64,000 nt of DNA from Pseudomonas anuradhapurensis (GCF_014269225.2 NZ_CP077097.1:4723001-4787000); one strand, 5' to 3'; shown: positions 38,567 to 47,790, counted from the first letter of the stretch. Program-made: numbers and translations. The notes: generated by a model not told the origin, from the letters alone.

Positions 38567-38609
38567 AAAAAGACAAAGGGCACGGCCTGTCAAAAACAGG
38601 ACCGTGCCC
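38567..38609 (-). terminator. Terminator of the rpsF-rplI operon
   Basis: On the minus strand GGGCACGG...CCGTGCCC (outer stem 38578-38585 with 38602-38609, inner ACAGG/CCTGT) is followed by TTTGTCTTTTTC. It ends just before the dnaB start, so the two transcription units are separated. Confidence 0.88.
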
Positions 38610-38654
38610 GATGTTAACCGCCCGGCTCACGAGGAGCCAGCCAGTCAGCGCAGC

Positions 38655-39101
38655 TTAGGCAGCTACGACGACCACGCGTACGGTGGCTTCAACGTCGCTG
38701 TGCAGGTGCACGGCTACGTCGTATTCGCCAACCTGACGGATGGTGCCGTTCGGCAGACGAACTTCAGCCTTGGCCACTTCAACGCCGGAGGCGGTCAGGG
38801 CGTCAGCGATGTCGTGGGTGCCGATCGAACCGAACAGCTTGCCTTCGTCGCCAGCGGTGGCAGTGATGGTCACTTCCAGCTCGGCCAGTTGGGCAGCGCG
38901 GCTTTCAGCCGAAGCTTTCTTGTCAGCGGCTGCTTTTTCCAGCTCGGCACGACGCTCTTCGAACGCAGCCAGGTTGGCGGCGTTGGCAACGGTGGCCTTG
39001 CCGAATGGCAGCAGGAAGTTACGGCCGTAACCAGCCTTAACCTTTACTTTGTCGCCCAGGTTGCCCAGGTTAGCGACTTTTTCCAGCAGGATCAGTTCCA
39101 T
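38655..39101 (-). CDS. rplI: 50S ribosomal protein L9
   Basis: Ribosomal protein of 148 residues. N-terminal domain [30 protein letters not shown] binds 23S rRNA, then a long connecting helix (about 40-75) leads to a C-terminal domain. The length and motif match L9. Last gene of the operon rpsF-rpsR-DUF2232-rplI. Confidence 0.98.
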
Positions 39102-39121
39102 TTGGTAAAACCTCTTAACTT

Positions 39122-39985
39122 TTAACCTTCACCGTTCGCGGAGTCATTCCCCTTGGGGGACTTGCGACCGCGAAAATCAATCAGGCTGTCGACAATGGCC
39201 AAAACCACCAGCAACGGATAAATCAGCTGCATGATCAGCGGCAACGTCACGTACATCCCCACCAGCCAGAAACCGGCCAGTCGGCCCTGTGCCACCAGCC
39301 CGTGCATCAAGGCGATGCCGGCCAGCACCAGTACCAGGCTCGAGGCCGATGCCAGGACGATGAACTGCGGCCCGATGAACGGGGCCACCACCATCACTGC
39401 CACCAAGACCGCCATGGTCTGTTTCGGCAACTTCAGGGCGCGAAACTCGCGACCGAAGCCTCCAGGGTTGTACAACGCTGCCTGCCAGTAGCGCGCCAGC
39501 ACCAGGGCCAACACGCTGAACAATTGCACCGTCACTGCTGTGGAAGCGACCAGCACAGGGCGGATCAGCTCACCGGAAAGCACCGGTTGCCCTTCGATTT
39601 TCGGCATGGCTTCGGCAAACGCCTTGGCCAGCCCGTCGAAGGTTTGCGCCAGCGCCAGATCGAGCACGAGGCTGAAAGCCACGGCGAACACGGCACTGAC
39701 CACCAACACCCGGCTCCAGGGATGCTCGGCGCGCAGCAGCGCAGCCAGGCCCAGGGCACCCGCGATCACCAGGAAGGTGATCGGATCGCCCATGACCCAC
39801 ACGGCCAGCCCGGCCAGCAGGCCGCCGGCGATGACCGTAGTAGCATCCTTGAACCCACGCCGCAGCAGCACAAGGCTGCTGGCAGCGGCACTCAACCAGA
39901 ACAGCAGCGGCAATACCGCGCTGATGACCACCACCAGGGTGGCCTGCACACGACCGCGCATGATGAAACTTGCTAACGCTCGCAT
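39122..39985 (-). CDS. DUF2232 (YybS-like) membrane protein
   Basis: Integral membrane protein of 287 residues with about eight hydrophobic segments (from [16 protein letters not shown] to a basic tail [16 protein letters not shown]). DUF2232 members lie between rpsR and rplI in many pseudomonads, as here. The function is unknown. Codon use resembles the neighbouring genes. Confidence 0.88.
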
Positions 39986-40018
39986 GCTAATCCCTTACTG
40001 CTTGTCGACGACCCGGTC

Positions 40019-40249
40019 TCAGCGGCCGTGGCTGTCGGTGTAGGGCAGCAGGGCCAGGAAGCGGGCGCGCTTGATAGCGGTAGCCAGCTGACGCTGATAA
40101 CGAGCTTTGGTACCGGTGATACGGCTTGGAACGATCTTGCCGGTTTCGGATACGTAAGCTTTCAGGGTGTTGAGATCTTTGAAGTCGATCTCTTTCACGT
40201 CTTCAGCAGTGAAGCGGCAGAATTTACGACGACGGAAGAAACGTGCCAT
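40019..40249 (-). CDS. rpsR: 30S ribosomal protein S18
   Basis: Ribosomal protein of 76 residues ([20 protein letters not shown]...), the usual length. It forms a complex with S6 on the 30S platform; both are in the same operon. Located 28 bp downstream of rpsF. Confidence 0.98.
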   Translation of the reverse strand: MARFFRRRKFCRFTAEDVKEIDFKDLNTLKAYVSETGKIVPSRITGTKARYQRQLATAIKRARFLALLPYTDSHGR

Positions 40250-40277
40250 TTAATAGGCTCCTCTAAAGGTCCGTGGA

Positions 40278-40703
40278 TTACTCGTCAGCGTTATCGCTGG
40301 AGTCGCTGTCATTGCTGTCGTCGCCGTCGGCGGATTCAGCATGCTCAGGACGCTCACGACGCTCACGGCGCTCGCTGCGGTTTTCTTCAGCCTTCAGCAT
40401 CTCGGACTGGCCGGTAACGGCTTCGTCGCGACGGATGACCAGGTTACGGATAACGGCATCGTTGTAGCGGAAGTTGTCTTCCAGCTCGGCCAGGGCCTTG
40501 CCGGTGCACTCAACGTTCAGCATCACGTAGTGAGCCTTGTGAACATTGTTGATTGCGTAGGCCAGTTGACGACGGCCCCAGTCTTCCAGGCGGTGGATCT
40601 TGCCACCATCTTCTTCGATCAGCTTGGTGTAACGCTCAACCATGCCGCCGACTTGCTCGCTCTGGTCCGGGTGAACCAGGAAGATGATTTCGTAATGACG
40701 CAT
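40278..40703 (-). CDS. rpsF: 30S ribosomal protein S6
   Basis: Ribosomal protein of 141 residues. The standard S6 fold ([21 protein letters not shown], then [20 protein letters not shown] split) ends near residue 100. The rest is a charged tail, first basic ([13 protein letters not shown]) then acidic ([16 protein letters not shown]). Glutamylation of S6 tails by RimK is known, and the acidic tail here is unusually long. AAGGAG precedes the ATG; a strong promoter lies 116 bp upstream. Confidence 0.97.
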   Translation of the reverse strand: MRHYEIIFLVHPDQSEQVGGMVERYTKLIEEDGGKIHRLEDWGRRQLAYAINNVHKAHYVMLNVECTGKALAELEDNFRYNDAVIRNLVIRRDEAVTGQSEMLKAEENRSERRERRERPEHAESADGDDSNDSDSSDNADE

Positions 40704-40825
40704 GAATGCTCCTTACGGGTTAGTAGTCTGCCAGTGGATCTGGTCAGACAAGGAGTGAATGACACTGGTGTGTCTTGCCAGGGAGTAGAGGCACATGCGC
40801 ACCTGCCAGCTCGGCAAGGGGCGCA

Positions 40826-40854
40826 ATTGTAGAGAAGGCGGGACACACAAGCAA
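40826..40854 (-). promoter_or_regulatory. Promoter of the rpsF operon
   Basis: On the minus strand TTGCTT (-35, 40849-40854) and TACAAT (-10, 40826-40831) are separated by 17 bases, and TGCGCCCC follows the -10. A GC-rich discriminator is typical of growth-rate-controlled promoters. The start would be near 40819, a 116-nt leader. Confidence 0.8.
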
Positions 40855-40910
40855 GGAAATTGGCGATTATTTGAACAGCCAGAAACATATTCACAATGTG
40901 CAAGGCCCCA

Positions 40911-41005
40911 TTCGCGGGCACGCCCGCTCCTACAGGTTCAGCGCAGCCTTTGGCATTGCAGATTACCTGTGGGAGCGGGCGTGCCCGCGAAGAGGCCGGT
41001 ACAGG
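40911..41005. repeat. REP pair, CGCGGG class
   Basis: Inverted units at 40911-40936 and 40967-41005 with CGCGGGCACGCCCGC cores, next to the 3' end of rlmB. Confidence 0.88.
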
Positions 41006-41012
41006 CTATCGA

Positions 41013-41759
41013 TCAGCGCTTGGCCTGCCGCTGGCGCACGGCCTCGAACAGGCAGACCCCGGTCGCCACCGAGACGTTCAGGCTGCTGACGCTACCGGCC
41101 ATCGGCAGCTTCACCAGGAAATCGCAATGCTCGCGGGTCAGCCGGCGCATGCCCTTGCCTTCCGCGCCCATGATCATCACCAGCGGCCCGGTCAGGTCCT
41201 GCTGGTAGATCTCCTGCTCGGCTTCGCCAGCGGTACCGACCACCCACAGGCCACGCTGCTGCAACTTCTCCAGGGTGCGCGCCAGGTTGGTCACGGCCAC
41301 CAGCGGGATCACTTCCGCCGCTCCGCAGGCCACCTTGCGCACCACCGGGGTCAGGGTTGCAGACTTGTCCTTGGGCACGATCACCGCCGTGGCACCGGCC
41401 GCATCGGCGGTACGCAGGCAGGCACCGAGGTTATGCGGGTCGGTGACGCCGTCCAGCACCAGGATCAGCGGTGGCGTTTCGCTACGCTCAAGCAGCTCCT
41501 CGAGCATCAACTCGCCCCACACCTGGCTTGGGCTCACCTCGGCAACCACGCCCTGGTGCACGCCTTCGACCCAGGCATCCAGCTCGCGACGCTCGGCCTG
41601 GCCAACCGCCACGCGGTTTTCTGCGGCCAGCGCCAGCAACGCCTGGATGCGCGGCTCGCTGCGCCCTTCCGACAGCCAGATCTGCTTGACCCGCTTCGGA
41701 TGGTGCTGCAGCAATGCCTGCACGGCGTGCACGCCGTAGATCTTTTCCAGCTGACTCAT
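41013..41759 (-). CDS. rlmB: 23S rRNA (guanosine-2'-O) methyltransferase RlmB
   Basis: SpoU-family methyltransferase of 248 residues that 2'-O-methylates G2251 of 23S rRNA. An N-terminal substrate-binding domain (MSQLEKIYGVHAVQALLQHH) precedes the trefoil-knot core with LDGVTDPHNLGACLRTADAAG and a late PLVMIMGAEGKGMRRL (split). The start overlaps the rnr stop by four bases, so the pair is coupled. Confidence 0.96.
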   Translation of the reverse strand: MSQLEKIYGVHAVQALLQHHPKRVKQIWLSEGRSEPRIQALLALAAENRVAVGQAERRELDAWVEGVHQGVVAEVSPSQVWGELMLEELLERSETPPLILVLDGVTDPHNLGACLRTADAAGATAVIVPKDKSATLTPVVRKVACGAAEVIPLVAVTNLARTLEKLQQRGLWVVGTAGEAEQEIYQQDLTGPLVMIMGAEGKGMRRLTREHCDFLVKLPMAGSVSSLNVSVATGVCLFEAVRQRQAKR

Positions 41760-44332
41760 GACTTGTTCTTGCTCTTGCGTGGCGCGCCGGACTTCGACGG
41801 CCCTTTACGGTGCTTGGTCGGCTTGCCAGAGGCCTTGCCACCTTTGTCCGACTTGCTGCCGGCATGGCCGCTGCTGCGCGCCTCGCTCATCAGCGCCTTC
41901 TTCATTTCGCGGCTCTTGCGCACTTCGGCGTTACGCTGCACGGCGTCCTTCGGGAAGTACGCCTCGGCGGTCTCGCTCTTGCGGCTGCGCGGCTTCGGCG
42001 TGGCCTTGGCCTCGACCGGGGCCTGCTCGGCCTGGCCGGCAGCCGGTGCGGCGCCACGCTGCTTGCGGCCGATCGGCGCGGCAAGGGTGCTTTCCGACAC
42101 TTCGAAATCGATCTTGCGCTCGTCCAGGTCGACGCGCATGACCTTGACCTCGATCGTGTCGCCCAGGCGGAAGCTGCGCCCGGTGCGTTCGCCAGACAGG
42201 CGGTGGTGCACCGGGTCGAAGTGGTAGTAGTCACCCGGCAGCGCACTGACGTGCACCAGGCCTTCTACATAGATATCGGTCAGCTCGACGAACAGGCCGA
42301 ACCCGGTCACTGCGGTGATCACGCCCGGGAAGGTCTCGCCCACGCGGTCTTTCATGAACTCGCACTTGAGCCAGTTGACCACGTCACGGGTGGCTTCATC
42401 GGCCCGGCGCTCGGTCATCGAGCACTGCTCGCCGAGTTGCTCGAGGGTGTTCTCGTCATACGGGTAGATACGCGCCTTGGGAATGCTCATGGCGCCGGCA
42501 CGCTTGACGTGCGGGGTATCGACCCTGGAGCGGATGATGCTGCGGATGGCGCGGTGCACCAGCAGGTCCGGATAGCGACGAATCGGCGAGGTGAAGTGGG
42601 TGTACGCCTCGTAGTTCAGGCCGAAGTGGCCGTTGTTTTCGGTGCTGTACACCGCCTGGCTCAACGAACGCAGCATCACGGTCTGGATCAGGTGGAAGTC
42701 CGGGCGCCCGGCGATGCTCGCCAGCAAGGCCTGGTAATCCTTCGGCGACGGATCCTTGCCCTTGTGCAGGGTCAGGCCCAGCTCGCCGAGGAAGGCGCGC
42801 AGCTTTTCCAGGCGCTCTGGCGGCGGGCCGTCGTGCACACGGTACAACGCAGGCACGCCATGCTTCTGCAGGAACTCGGCGGTGGCCACGTTGGCCGCCA
42901 GCATGCATTCCTCGATCAGCTTGTGGGCATCGTTGCGCACGGTCGGGCGGATTTCCGCGATCTTGCGCTCGTCGCCGAAGATGATGCGGGTTTCCTGGGT
43001 CTCGAAGTCGATCGCGCCACGGGTGTGGCGGGCAGCTACCAGCACCTTGTACAGGTTGTACAGGTTCTTCAGGTCCGGCACGACTGCCTTGTACTCCTCG
43101 CGCAGCGCCTTGCCCTCACGGGTGCGGGAGTGCTCGAGCATGCTGCTGACCTTGTTGTAGGTCAGGCGGGCTTGGGAGTGGATGACACCTTCATAGAACT
43201 GGTAGTCGACCATCTGGCCGGCCTTGTTCATAGTCATTTCGCAGACCATGGCCAGGCGATCGACATGCGGGTTCAGCGAGCACAGGCCGTTGGACAGTTC
43301 CTCGGGGAGCATCGGCACCACGCGCTCGGGGAAGTACACCGAGTTGCCGCGCTGCTGGGCTTCGACGTCCAGGGCCGAGCCCAGGCGCACGTAGCTGGAC
43401 ACGTCGGCGATGGCCACATAAAGGCGCCAGCCGCCGGAGAACAGACGCAGCTTGCCCAGTGGTTCGCAATACACGGCATCGTCGAAGTCGCGGGCGTCCT
43501 CGCCGTCGATGGTAACGAACGGCAGGTGGCGCAGGTCGACACGCTTCTCCTTGTCTTTCTCTTCGACTTCGGAGCGGAACTTGCGCGCTTCCTTGATCAC
43601 TTCCTTGGGCCAGACGTGCGGGATGTCGTAGCTGCGCAGGGCAACGTCGATTTCCATGCCCGGCGCCATGTAGTTGCCGATGACTTCGACCACATCGCCT
43701 TGCGGCTGGAAGCGGGGGGTTGGCCAGTGGGTGATCTTGATCTCGACGAACTGGCCGATCTTCGCGCCACCATTGCGCCCGGCAGTCACCAGCACTTCCT
43801 GCTGGATCTTCGGGTTGTCCGGGGTCACGTAGCCGATGCCGCCTTCTTCGAAGTAACGGCCGACCACGCTTTCGTGGGCACGGGAAATGATCTCGACCAG
43901 CACGCCTTCGCGGCGGCCACGGCGATCGACGCCAGACACGCGGGCCAGGCCGCGGTCGCCATCGAACACCAGGCGCATCTGCGCCGGGCTGAGGAACAGG
44001 TCTTCGCTGCCGTCATCGGGGATCAGGAAACCGAAGCCGTCACGATGGCCGGAGACGCGGCCGCAGATCAGGTCCAGCTTGTCCACCGGGGCATAAGTGC
44101 CGCGCCGGGTATAGATAAGCTGGCCGTCACGTTCCATGGCGCGCAGGCGACGGCGCAGGGCTTCGATCTGGTCTTCGTCGTGAAGACCGAACTCGGCCGC
44201 CAGCTCCTCGCGCGCGGCCGGTTCGCCACGGTCGGCAAGGCGCTGCAGGATCAGCTCACGGCTGGGAATGGGGTTGTCGTATTTTTCCGCTTCGCGAGCG
44301 GCCTCGGGATCGAGGGATTGCCAATCGGCCAT
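41756..44332 (-). CDS. rnr: Ribonuclease R
   Basis: 3'-to-5' exoribonuclease of 858 residues that degrades structured RNA. Domain order is N-terminal winged helix, cold-shock domains, RNB catalytic domain (DARDFDDAVYCEPL at about residues 275-290, the magnesium-binding Asp cluster), S1 domain near 640-740, and a basic Lys/Arg-rich tail. Walker-type residues are not expected. Start at 44332 has AAGGTGAA before it. Upstream of rlmB; the tRNA genes are divergent. Confidence 0.97.
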   Translation of the reverse strand: MADWQSLDPEAAREAEKYDNPIPSRELILQRLADRGEPAAREELAAEFGLHDEDQIEALRRRLRAMERDGQLIYTRRGTYAPVDKLDLICGRVSGHRDGFGFLIPDDGSEDLFLSPAQMRLVFDGDRGLARVSGVDRRGRREGVLVEIISRAHESVVGRYFEEGGIGYVTPDNPKIQQEVLVTAGRNGGAKIGQFVEIKITHWPTPRFQPQGDVVEVIGNYMAPGMEIDVALRSYDIPHVWPKEVIKEARKFRSEVEEKDKEKRVDLRHLPFVTIDGEDARDFDDAVYCEPLGKLRLFSGGWRLYVAIADVSSYVRLGSALDVEAQQRGNSVYFPERVVPMLPEELSNGLCSLNPHVDRLAMVCEMTMNKAGQMVDYQFYEGVIHSQARLTYNKVSSMLEHSRTREGKALREEYKAVVPDLKNLYNLYKVLVAARHTRGAIDFETQETRIIFGDERKIAEIRPTVRNDAHKLIEECMLAANVATAEFLQKHGVPALYRVHDGPPPERLEKLRAFLGELGLTLHKGKDPSPKDYQALLASIAGRPDFHLIQTVMLRSLSQAVYSTENNGHFGLNYEAYTHFTSPIRRYPDLLVHRAIRSIIRSRVDTPHVKRAGAMSIPKARIYPYDENTLEQLGEQCSMTERRADEATRDVVNWLKCEFMKDRVGETFPGVITAVTGFGLFVELTDIYVEGLVHVSALPGDYYHFDPVHHRLSGERTGRSFRLGDTIEVKVMRVDLDERKIDFEVSESTLAAPIGRKQRGAAPAAGQAEQAPVEAKATPKPRSRKSETAEAYFPKDAVQRNAEVRKSREMKKALMSEARSSGHAGSKSDKGGKASGKPTKHRKGPSKSGAPRKSKNKS

Positions 44333-44494
44333 CAGAAGGGGTTCACCTTGGGGTATATAGATAGGAATTCTGGCATAGGCGTATTGAAACCGGAAATGTC
44401 AGCCTTGGACAGCCCCACCGGCATCTCCGGCGGGCAGGAATAGGCCTGCGGAATCAACAAGTTGAATTTTTTGAAATTTTTTTCGCTCAGGGGG

Positions 44495-44523
44495 TTTACA
44501 GCCCCCCGGACCGTCCGTATAGT
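44495..44523 (+). promoter_or_regulatory. Strong promoter for the tRNA-Leu genes
   Basis: TTTACA (44495-44500), 17 bases, TATAGT (44518-44523), then GCGCACC as a GC-rich discriminator, all signs of a stable-RNA promoter. An A/T-rich stretch directly upstream (44462-44483) fits an UP element. Confidence 0.85.
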
Positions 44524-44603
44524 GCGCACCACAACGACGGACAACCCCGAAGTTGTAGTAGAGATGAACGACGCTGTAAAGCATCTTTTAATCTCGAATG
44601 TGT

Positions 44604-44690
44604 GCCCAGGTGGCGGAATTGGTAGACGCGCTGGTTTCAGGTATCAGTGGCTTAACGGCCGTGGAAGTTCGAGTCTTCTCCTGGGCACCA
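44604..44690 (+). tRNA. tRNA-Leu (CAG)
   Basis: Eighty-seven bases, from GCCCAGG to CTGGGCACCA, with the long variable arm of class II tRNA-Leu. The anticodon loop TTCAGGT, flanked by CTGGT/ATCAG stem strands, gives CAG. The T-arm is GTTCGAGTC and the CCA end is encoded. Confidence 0.97.
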
Positions 44691-44778
44691 AATATTTTCA
44701 AGTAATAGATGACCAAGGATCTGTTACTACTGTGTGAAAGCGAACGATAGTCGCCTTCTCCAGATGATGCAAAGCTTT

Positions 44779-44865
44779 GCCCAGGTGGCGGAATTGGTAG
44801 ACGCGCTGGTTTCAGGTATCAGTGACTTAACGGTCGTGGAAGTTCGAGTCTTCTCCTGGGCACCA
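44779..44865 (+). tRNA. tRNA-Leu (CAG), second copy
   Basis: Identical to the first copy except for two compensating changes in the variable arm (GGC/GCC becomes GAC/GTC). It lies 88 bp downstream and is probably co-transcribed with it. Confidence 0.97.
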
Positions 44866-44868
44866 TAC

Positions 44869-44899
44869 AAAAACCCACTAGCTTGCTAGTGGGTTTTTT
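44869..44899 (+). terminator. Terminator after the tRNA-Leu genes
   Basis: AACCCACTAG-CTTG-CTAGTGGGTT (10-bp stem, 4-base loop) runs into TTTTCTT. Confidence 0.93.
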
Positions 44900-44948
44900 C
44901 TTGCCTGCGATTTTTGTATCCCTTCTCTTTTCGGTCATAGGTGCAAAC

Positions 44949-45055
44949 CTGTGCTGGCCTCTTCGCGGCTAAAGCCGCTCCCACAGGTATTTCACCCCCT
45001 CAAGACCCGTGATGCAGCTGTGGGAGCGGGTTTACCCGCGAAGAGGCCAGCACAG
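44949..45055. repeat. REP pair, CGCGGG class
   Basis: Inverted units at 44949-44986 and 45018-45055. The first unit has a CGCGGCTAAAGCCGC core; the second has CGGGTTTACCCG. Confidence 0.88.
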
Positions 45056-45121
45056 CCAACACACCTTCAGACTCTTGCACCATGGTCTGACCATGAATTT
45101 CTCCTCATCCGGCCACTTGAG

Positions 45122-45135
45122 AAACGATTTCGTTT
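45122..45135. promoter_or_regulatory. AAACGATTTCGTTT palindrome upstream of the iron transporter
   Basis: Perfect inverted repeat AAACGA/TCGTTT with a two-base spacer, 45 bp before the ATG. It could be an operator; it is not a clear Fur box (GATAATGATAATCATTATC), so the regulator is unknown. Confidence 0.4.
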
Positions 45136-45179
45136 ACCATTGTTTCCAAATATGTAGCCGTAAGCGAGGAAGTACCCGC

Positions 45180-46193
45180 ATGACGATCCGCCCGCAACCG
45201 CTGATGCGTACCTTGGCCGCCGCCGTGCTGAGCCTGGTCATCGGCGCTCCGGCCGCCATGGCAGATGCACCGGTCACCCTGACCATGTACAACGGCCAGC
45301 ACAAGGAAATCGGCGAAGCCATCGCCAAGGCCTACGAGGCCAAGACCGGTATCCACATCAATATTCGCAAGGGCAGCAGCAACCAGCTGGCCAGCCAGAT
45401 CATCGAGGAAGGCGACCGCTCGCCGGCCGATATCATCTACACCGAAGAGTCGCCGCCGCTGAACAACCTGGGCGAGCTGGGCCTGCTGGCGAAGATCGAC
45501 GATGCCACGCTGAACATGCTGCCCAAGGAGTACGTTGGCGCCAACGGCACCTGGATGGGCGTCACTGCACGTACCCGGGTCGTCGTGTACAACCCGAAGA
45601 AGATCGACGAGAAAGACCTGCCAACCACCGTCATGGATTTTGCCGGCCCTGAATGGGATGGCCGCGTCGGCTATGTACCCACCAGCGGCGCATTCCAGGA
45701 ACAGGCCGTGGCCATCCTGAAGATGCACGGGCGCGAAGCCACCGAAGAATGGCTCACCGGCCTGAAAGCCTTCGGCAAGACCTACACCAACAACATGGTC
45801 GCCCTGAAGGCCGTGGAAAAAGGCGAAGTCGCTGCCGTACTGGTGAACAACTACTACTGGTATGCACTGGAACGCGAGCGCGGCAAGCTCGACTCCAGGC
45901 TGTACTACCTGGCCGACGGCGATGCCGGCAACCTGGTAACCATCTCCGGCGCTGCAGCGGTCAAGGCCAGCAAGCACCCGAAGGAAGCCCAGGCCCTGCT
46001 CAACTGGATGGCCAGCGAAGAAGGCCAGCGGGTGATCACCCAGACCACCGCCGAGTACCCGCTGCACAAGGGCATGGTTTCCGACCGTGGCCTGAAGCCG
46101 TTCGAAGAGCTGCGCCCGCCAAAGATCTCGCCGGCGGACCTGGGCAATGCCGAGGAAGCCATCGAGCTTGAACGCGAGGTCGGCCTGCTCTGA
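45180..46193 (+). CDS. Iron(III)-type ABC transporter substrate-binding protein
   Basis: Periplasmic binding protein of 337 residues with a signal peptide (RTLAAAVLSLVIGAPAAMA, cleavage near residue 28). The mature protein has the ferric-binding layout of the FbpA/HitA family: VTLTMYNGQHKEIGEAIAKAYEAKTG at the N-terminus, an SPADIIYTEE segment, and a VNNYYWYALERERG stretch with adjacent tyrosines suitable for Fe(III) binding. CGAGGAAG precedes the ATG at 45180, which overlaps nothing. The permease gene follows with a one-base overlap. An ATPase gene is not present. Confidence 0.88.
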   Translation: MTIRPQPLMRTLAAAVLSLVIGAPAAMADAPVTLTMYNGQHKEIGEAIAKAYEAKTGIHINIRKGSSNQLASQIIEEGDRSPADIIYTEESPPLNNLGELGLLAKIDDATLNMLPKEYVGANGTWMGVTARTRVVVYNPKKIDEKDLPTTVMDFAGPEWDGRVGYVPTSGAFQEQAVAILKMHGREATEEWLTGLKAFGKTYTNNMVALKAVEKGEVAAVLVNNYYWYALERERGKLDSRLYYLADGDAGNLVTISGAAAVKASKHPKEAQALLNWMASEEGQRVITQTTAEYPLHKGMVSDRGLKPFEELRPPKISPADLGNAEEAIELEREVGLL

Positions 46194-47758
46194 TGACTGC
46201 CGCCCTGTCCGAGCCGGTACCGGTACGCTTCGTACCGCGCCGCAAGCGCCCTTCCGCCTGGGTGGTGCTGCCTGTGCTGTTCCTGGTGGCCATGAGCTTG
46301 CTGCCATTGGCCTATGTCGCCATCAAAGCCTGGGAAGCCGGCTGGCGCGAAGCCTTGCACCTGCTGTGGCGGCCGTTTGTCTGGGGGCTGATGCGCAACA
46401 CCCTGATGCTGATGGTCGGGGTGACGCTGGCCTGCATGGTGGTCGGCCTGGCCCTGGCCTGGTTGCTGGAGCGCAGCAACCTGGTCGGGCGCAGGCTGTG
46501 GGGCGTGGTGCTGTGCCTGCCGTTCGCCGTACCGTCGTTCGTCAGCAGCTTCACCTGGGTATCGCTGAGCTCGGACTTCGAAGGCCTGGGCGGGGCGATC
46601 CTGGTCATGGCCCTGTCCAAGTACCCGCTGGTGTTCCTGCCGGTGGCGGCGACCCTGCGCAACCTCGATACCTCGCTGGAGGAGTCGGCACGCACCCTCG
46701 GTTGCAGCCGCTGGGGCGTATTCGTCAAGGTCACCCTGCCGCTGCTGTGGCCATCGATGCTCGGCGGTGCGCTGTTGATTGCCCTGCACATGCTGGTGGA
46801 GTTCGGCGCGCTGTCGATTCTCGGCCTGCAGACCTTCACCACGGCGATCTACCAGCAGTTCGAACTGGAGTTCAGCAATGCCAATGCGGCCATGCTCTCG
46901 GCAGTACTGCTGGCGCTGTGCCTGGTGATGCTGTGGCTGGAATTGCGCGTGCGCGGCAAGGCCCGCCACGTGCGCATCGGCCAGGGCGTGGCACGCCGCG
47001 CGCAGCCGGTGCGGCTACGCGGCTGGGCCGTACTGGCGCAGCTGTTCTGTGTCGCCCTGGCAGTGCTGGGCAGCGGCATTCCGCTGGCCATGCTCGGCTA
47101 CTGGCTGAGCGTGGGCTCATCAGCGGCCTTCCCGGTTGCGGCCATCTCCAAGGCGCTGTTCACCTCACTGTCGGTGTCGCTTGGTGGTGCCGGCTTCTGC
47201 GTGCTCCTGGCCCTGCCGATCAGCTTCCTGGTGGTGCGCTACAAAGGCCGCCTGGCAATCTGGGCCGAACGCCTGCCGTACCTGCTGCACGCCCTGCCCG
47301 GCCTGGTAATTGCCCTGACCCTGGTATTCTTCGCCCTGCACTATGTGCCCGCGCTGTACCAGACCACGGCCTTGTTGTTGCTCGCCTACGCGCTGCTGTT
47401 CCTGCCACTGGCCCAGTCGCCAGTGCGTACTGCGCTGAACAAGGCTTCGCCGACGCTGGAGGAAGCCGCACGTACCTTGGGCGCGAACAGCTTTGCCGCG
47501 TTCTGCCGGGTGACCTTGCCGATCATCTTCCCGGCCATGGCCGCGGCCTTTGCGCTGGTGTTTCTGGATGCCATGAAGGAATTGACCGCGACATTGCTGC
47601 TCAGCCCTACCGGCATGACCACCTTGGCCACCGAGGTGTGGGCCCATACCGCCAACGTCGAGTTCGCGGCAGCAGCGCCTTACGCGGCATTGCTGATCGT
47701 GGTGTCAGGGTTGCCGGTTTACCTGCTGACTACGCGGATGTATCTGAACAAGGCGTAA
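46193..47758 (+). CDS. Iron(III)-type ABC transporter permease (FbpB-like, fused halves)
   Basis: Inner-membrane permease of 521 residues with about 12 helices, two duplicated halves of the binding-protein-dependent transport domain. Each half has a conserved EEAARTLGANSF (second) or EESARTLGCSRW (first) motif, the cytoplasmic loop that contacts the ATPase. This layout is typical of FbpB. The start overlaps the preceding stop by one base (TGATG). The ATPase must be supplied from elsewhere in the genome. Confidence 0.9.
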   Translation: MTAALSEPVPVRFVPRRKRPSAWVVLPVLFLVAMSLLPLAYVAIKAWEAGWREALHLLWRPFVWGLMRNTLMLMVGVTLACMVVGLALAWLLERSNLVGRRLWGVVLCLPFAVPSFVSSFTWVSLSSDFEGLGGAILVMALSKYPLVFLPVAATLRNLDTSLEESARTLGCSRWGVFVKVTLPLLWPSMLGGALLIALHMLVEFGALSILGLQTFTTAIYQQFELEFSNANAAMLSAVLLALCLVMLWLELRVRGKARHVRIGQGVARRAQPVRLRGWAVLAQLFCVALAVLGSGIPLAMLGYWLSVGSSAAFPVAAISKALFTSLSVSLGGAGFCVLLALPISFLVVRYKGRLAIWAERLPYLLHALPGLVIALTLVFFALHYVPALYQTTALLLLAYALLFLPLAQSPVRTALNKASPTLEEAARTLGANSFAAFCRVTLPIIFPAMAAAFALVFLDAMKELTATLLLSPTGMTTLATEVWAHTANVEFAAAAPYAALLIVVSGLPVYLLTTRMYLNKA

Positions 47759-47763
47759 CCTGC

Positions 47764-47783
47764 TTCGCGGGCTTGCCCGCGAA
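47764..47783. repeat. Single compact REP palindrome
   Basis: TTCGCGGGCTTGCCCGCGAA is a short perfect palindrome (8-bp arms) in the 32-bp gap between two convergent genes; it may act as a shared 3'-end hairpin. Confidence 0.85.
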
Positions 47784-47790
47784 ACGGCCT

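Larger units (their letters stand above)
40704..41012. other. 309-bp region upstream of rpsF
   Basis: On the minus strand it holds the rpsF promoter (40826-40854) and a leader of about 116 nt that can fold into alternative hairpins (CCAGTG/CACTGG or GTCTG/CAGAC), which could be a translational control element for S6/S18. The left-hand part contains a REP pair (40911-41005) that lies between rpsF and the end of rlmB. Confidence 0.55.
44866..45179. other. 314-bp gap before the iron transporter genes
   Basis: Contains the tRNA terminator (44869-44899), a REP pair (44949-45055), then an A/T-richer stretch with a 14-bp palindrome (45122-45135) and the AGCGAGGAAG ribosome site of the next gene. 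Confidence 0.7.

Noticed and set aside
41810..44443. An 877-codon open frame opposite rnr
   Set aside because: Antisense shadow of a highly conserved gene; composition is that of reverse-complemented coding sequence.
44462..44737. A 91-codon frame across the tRNA promoter and first tRNA
   Set aside because: It covers the promoter and a tRNA gene; no protein-like sequence.
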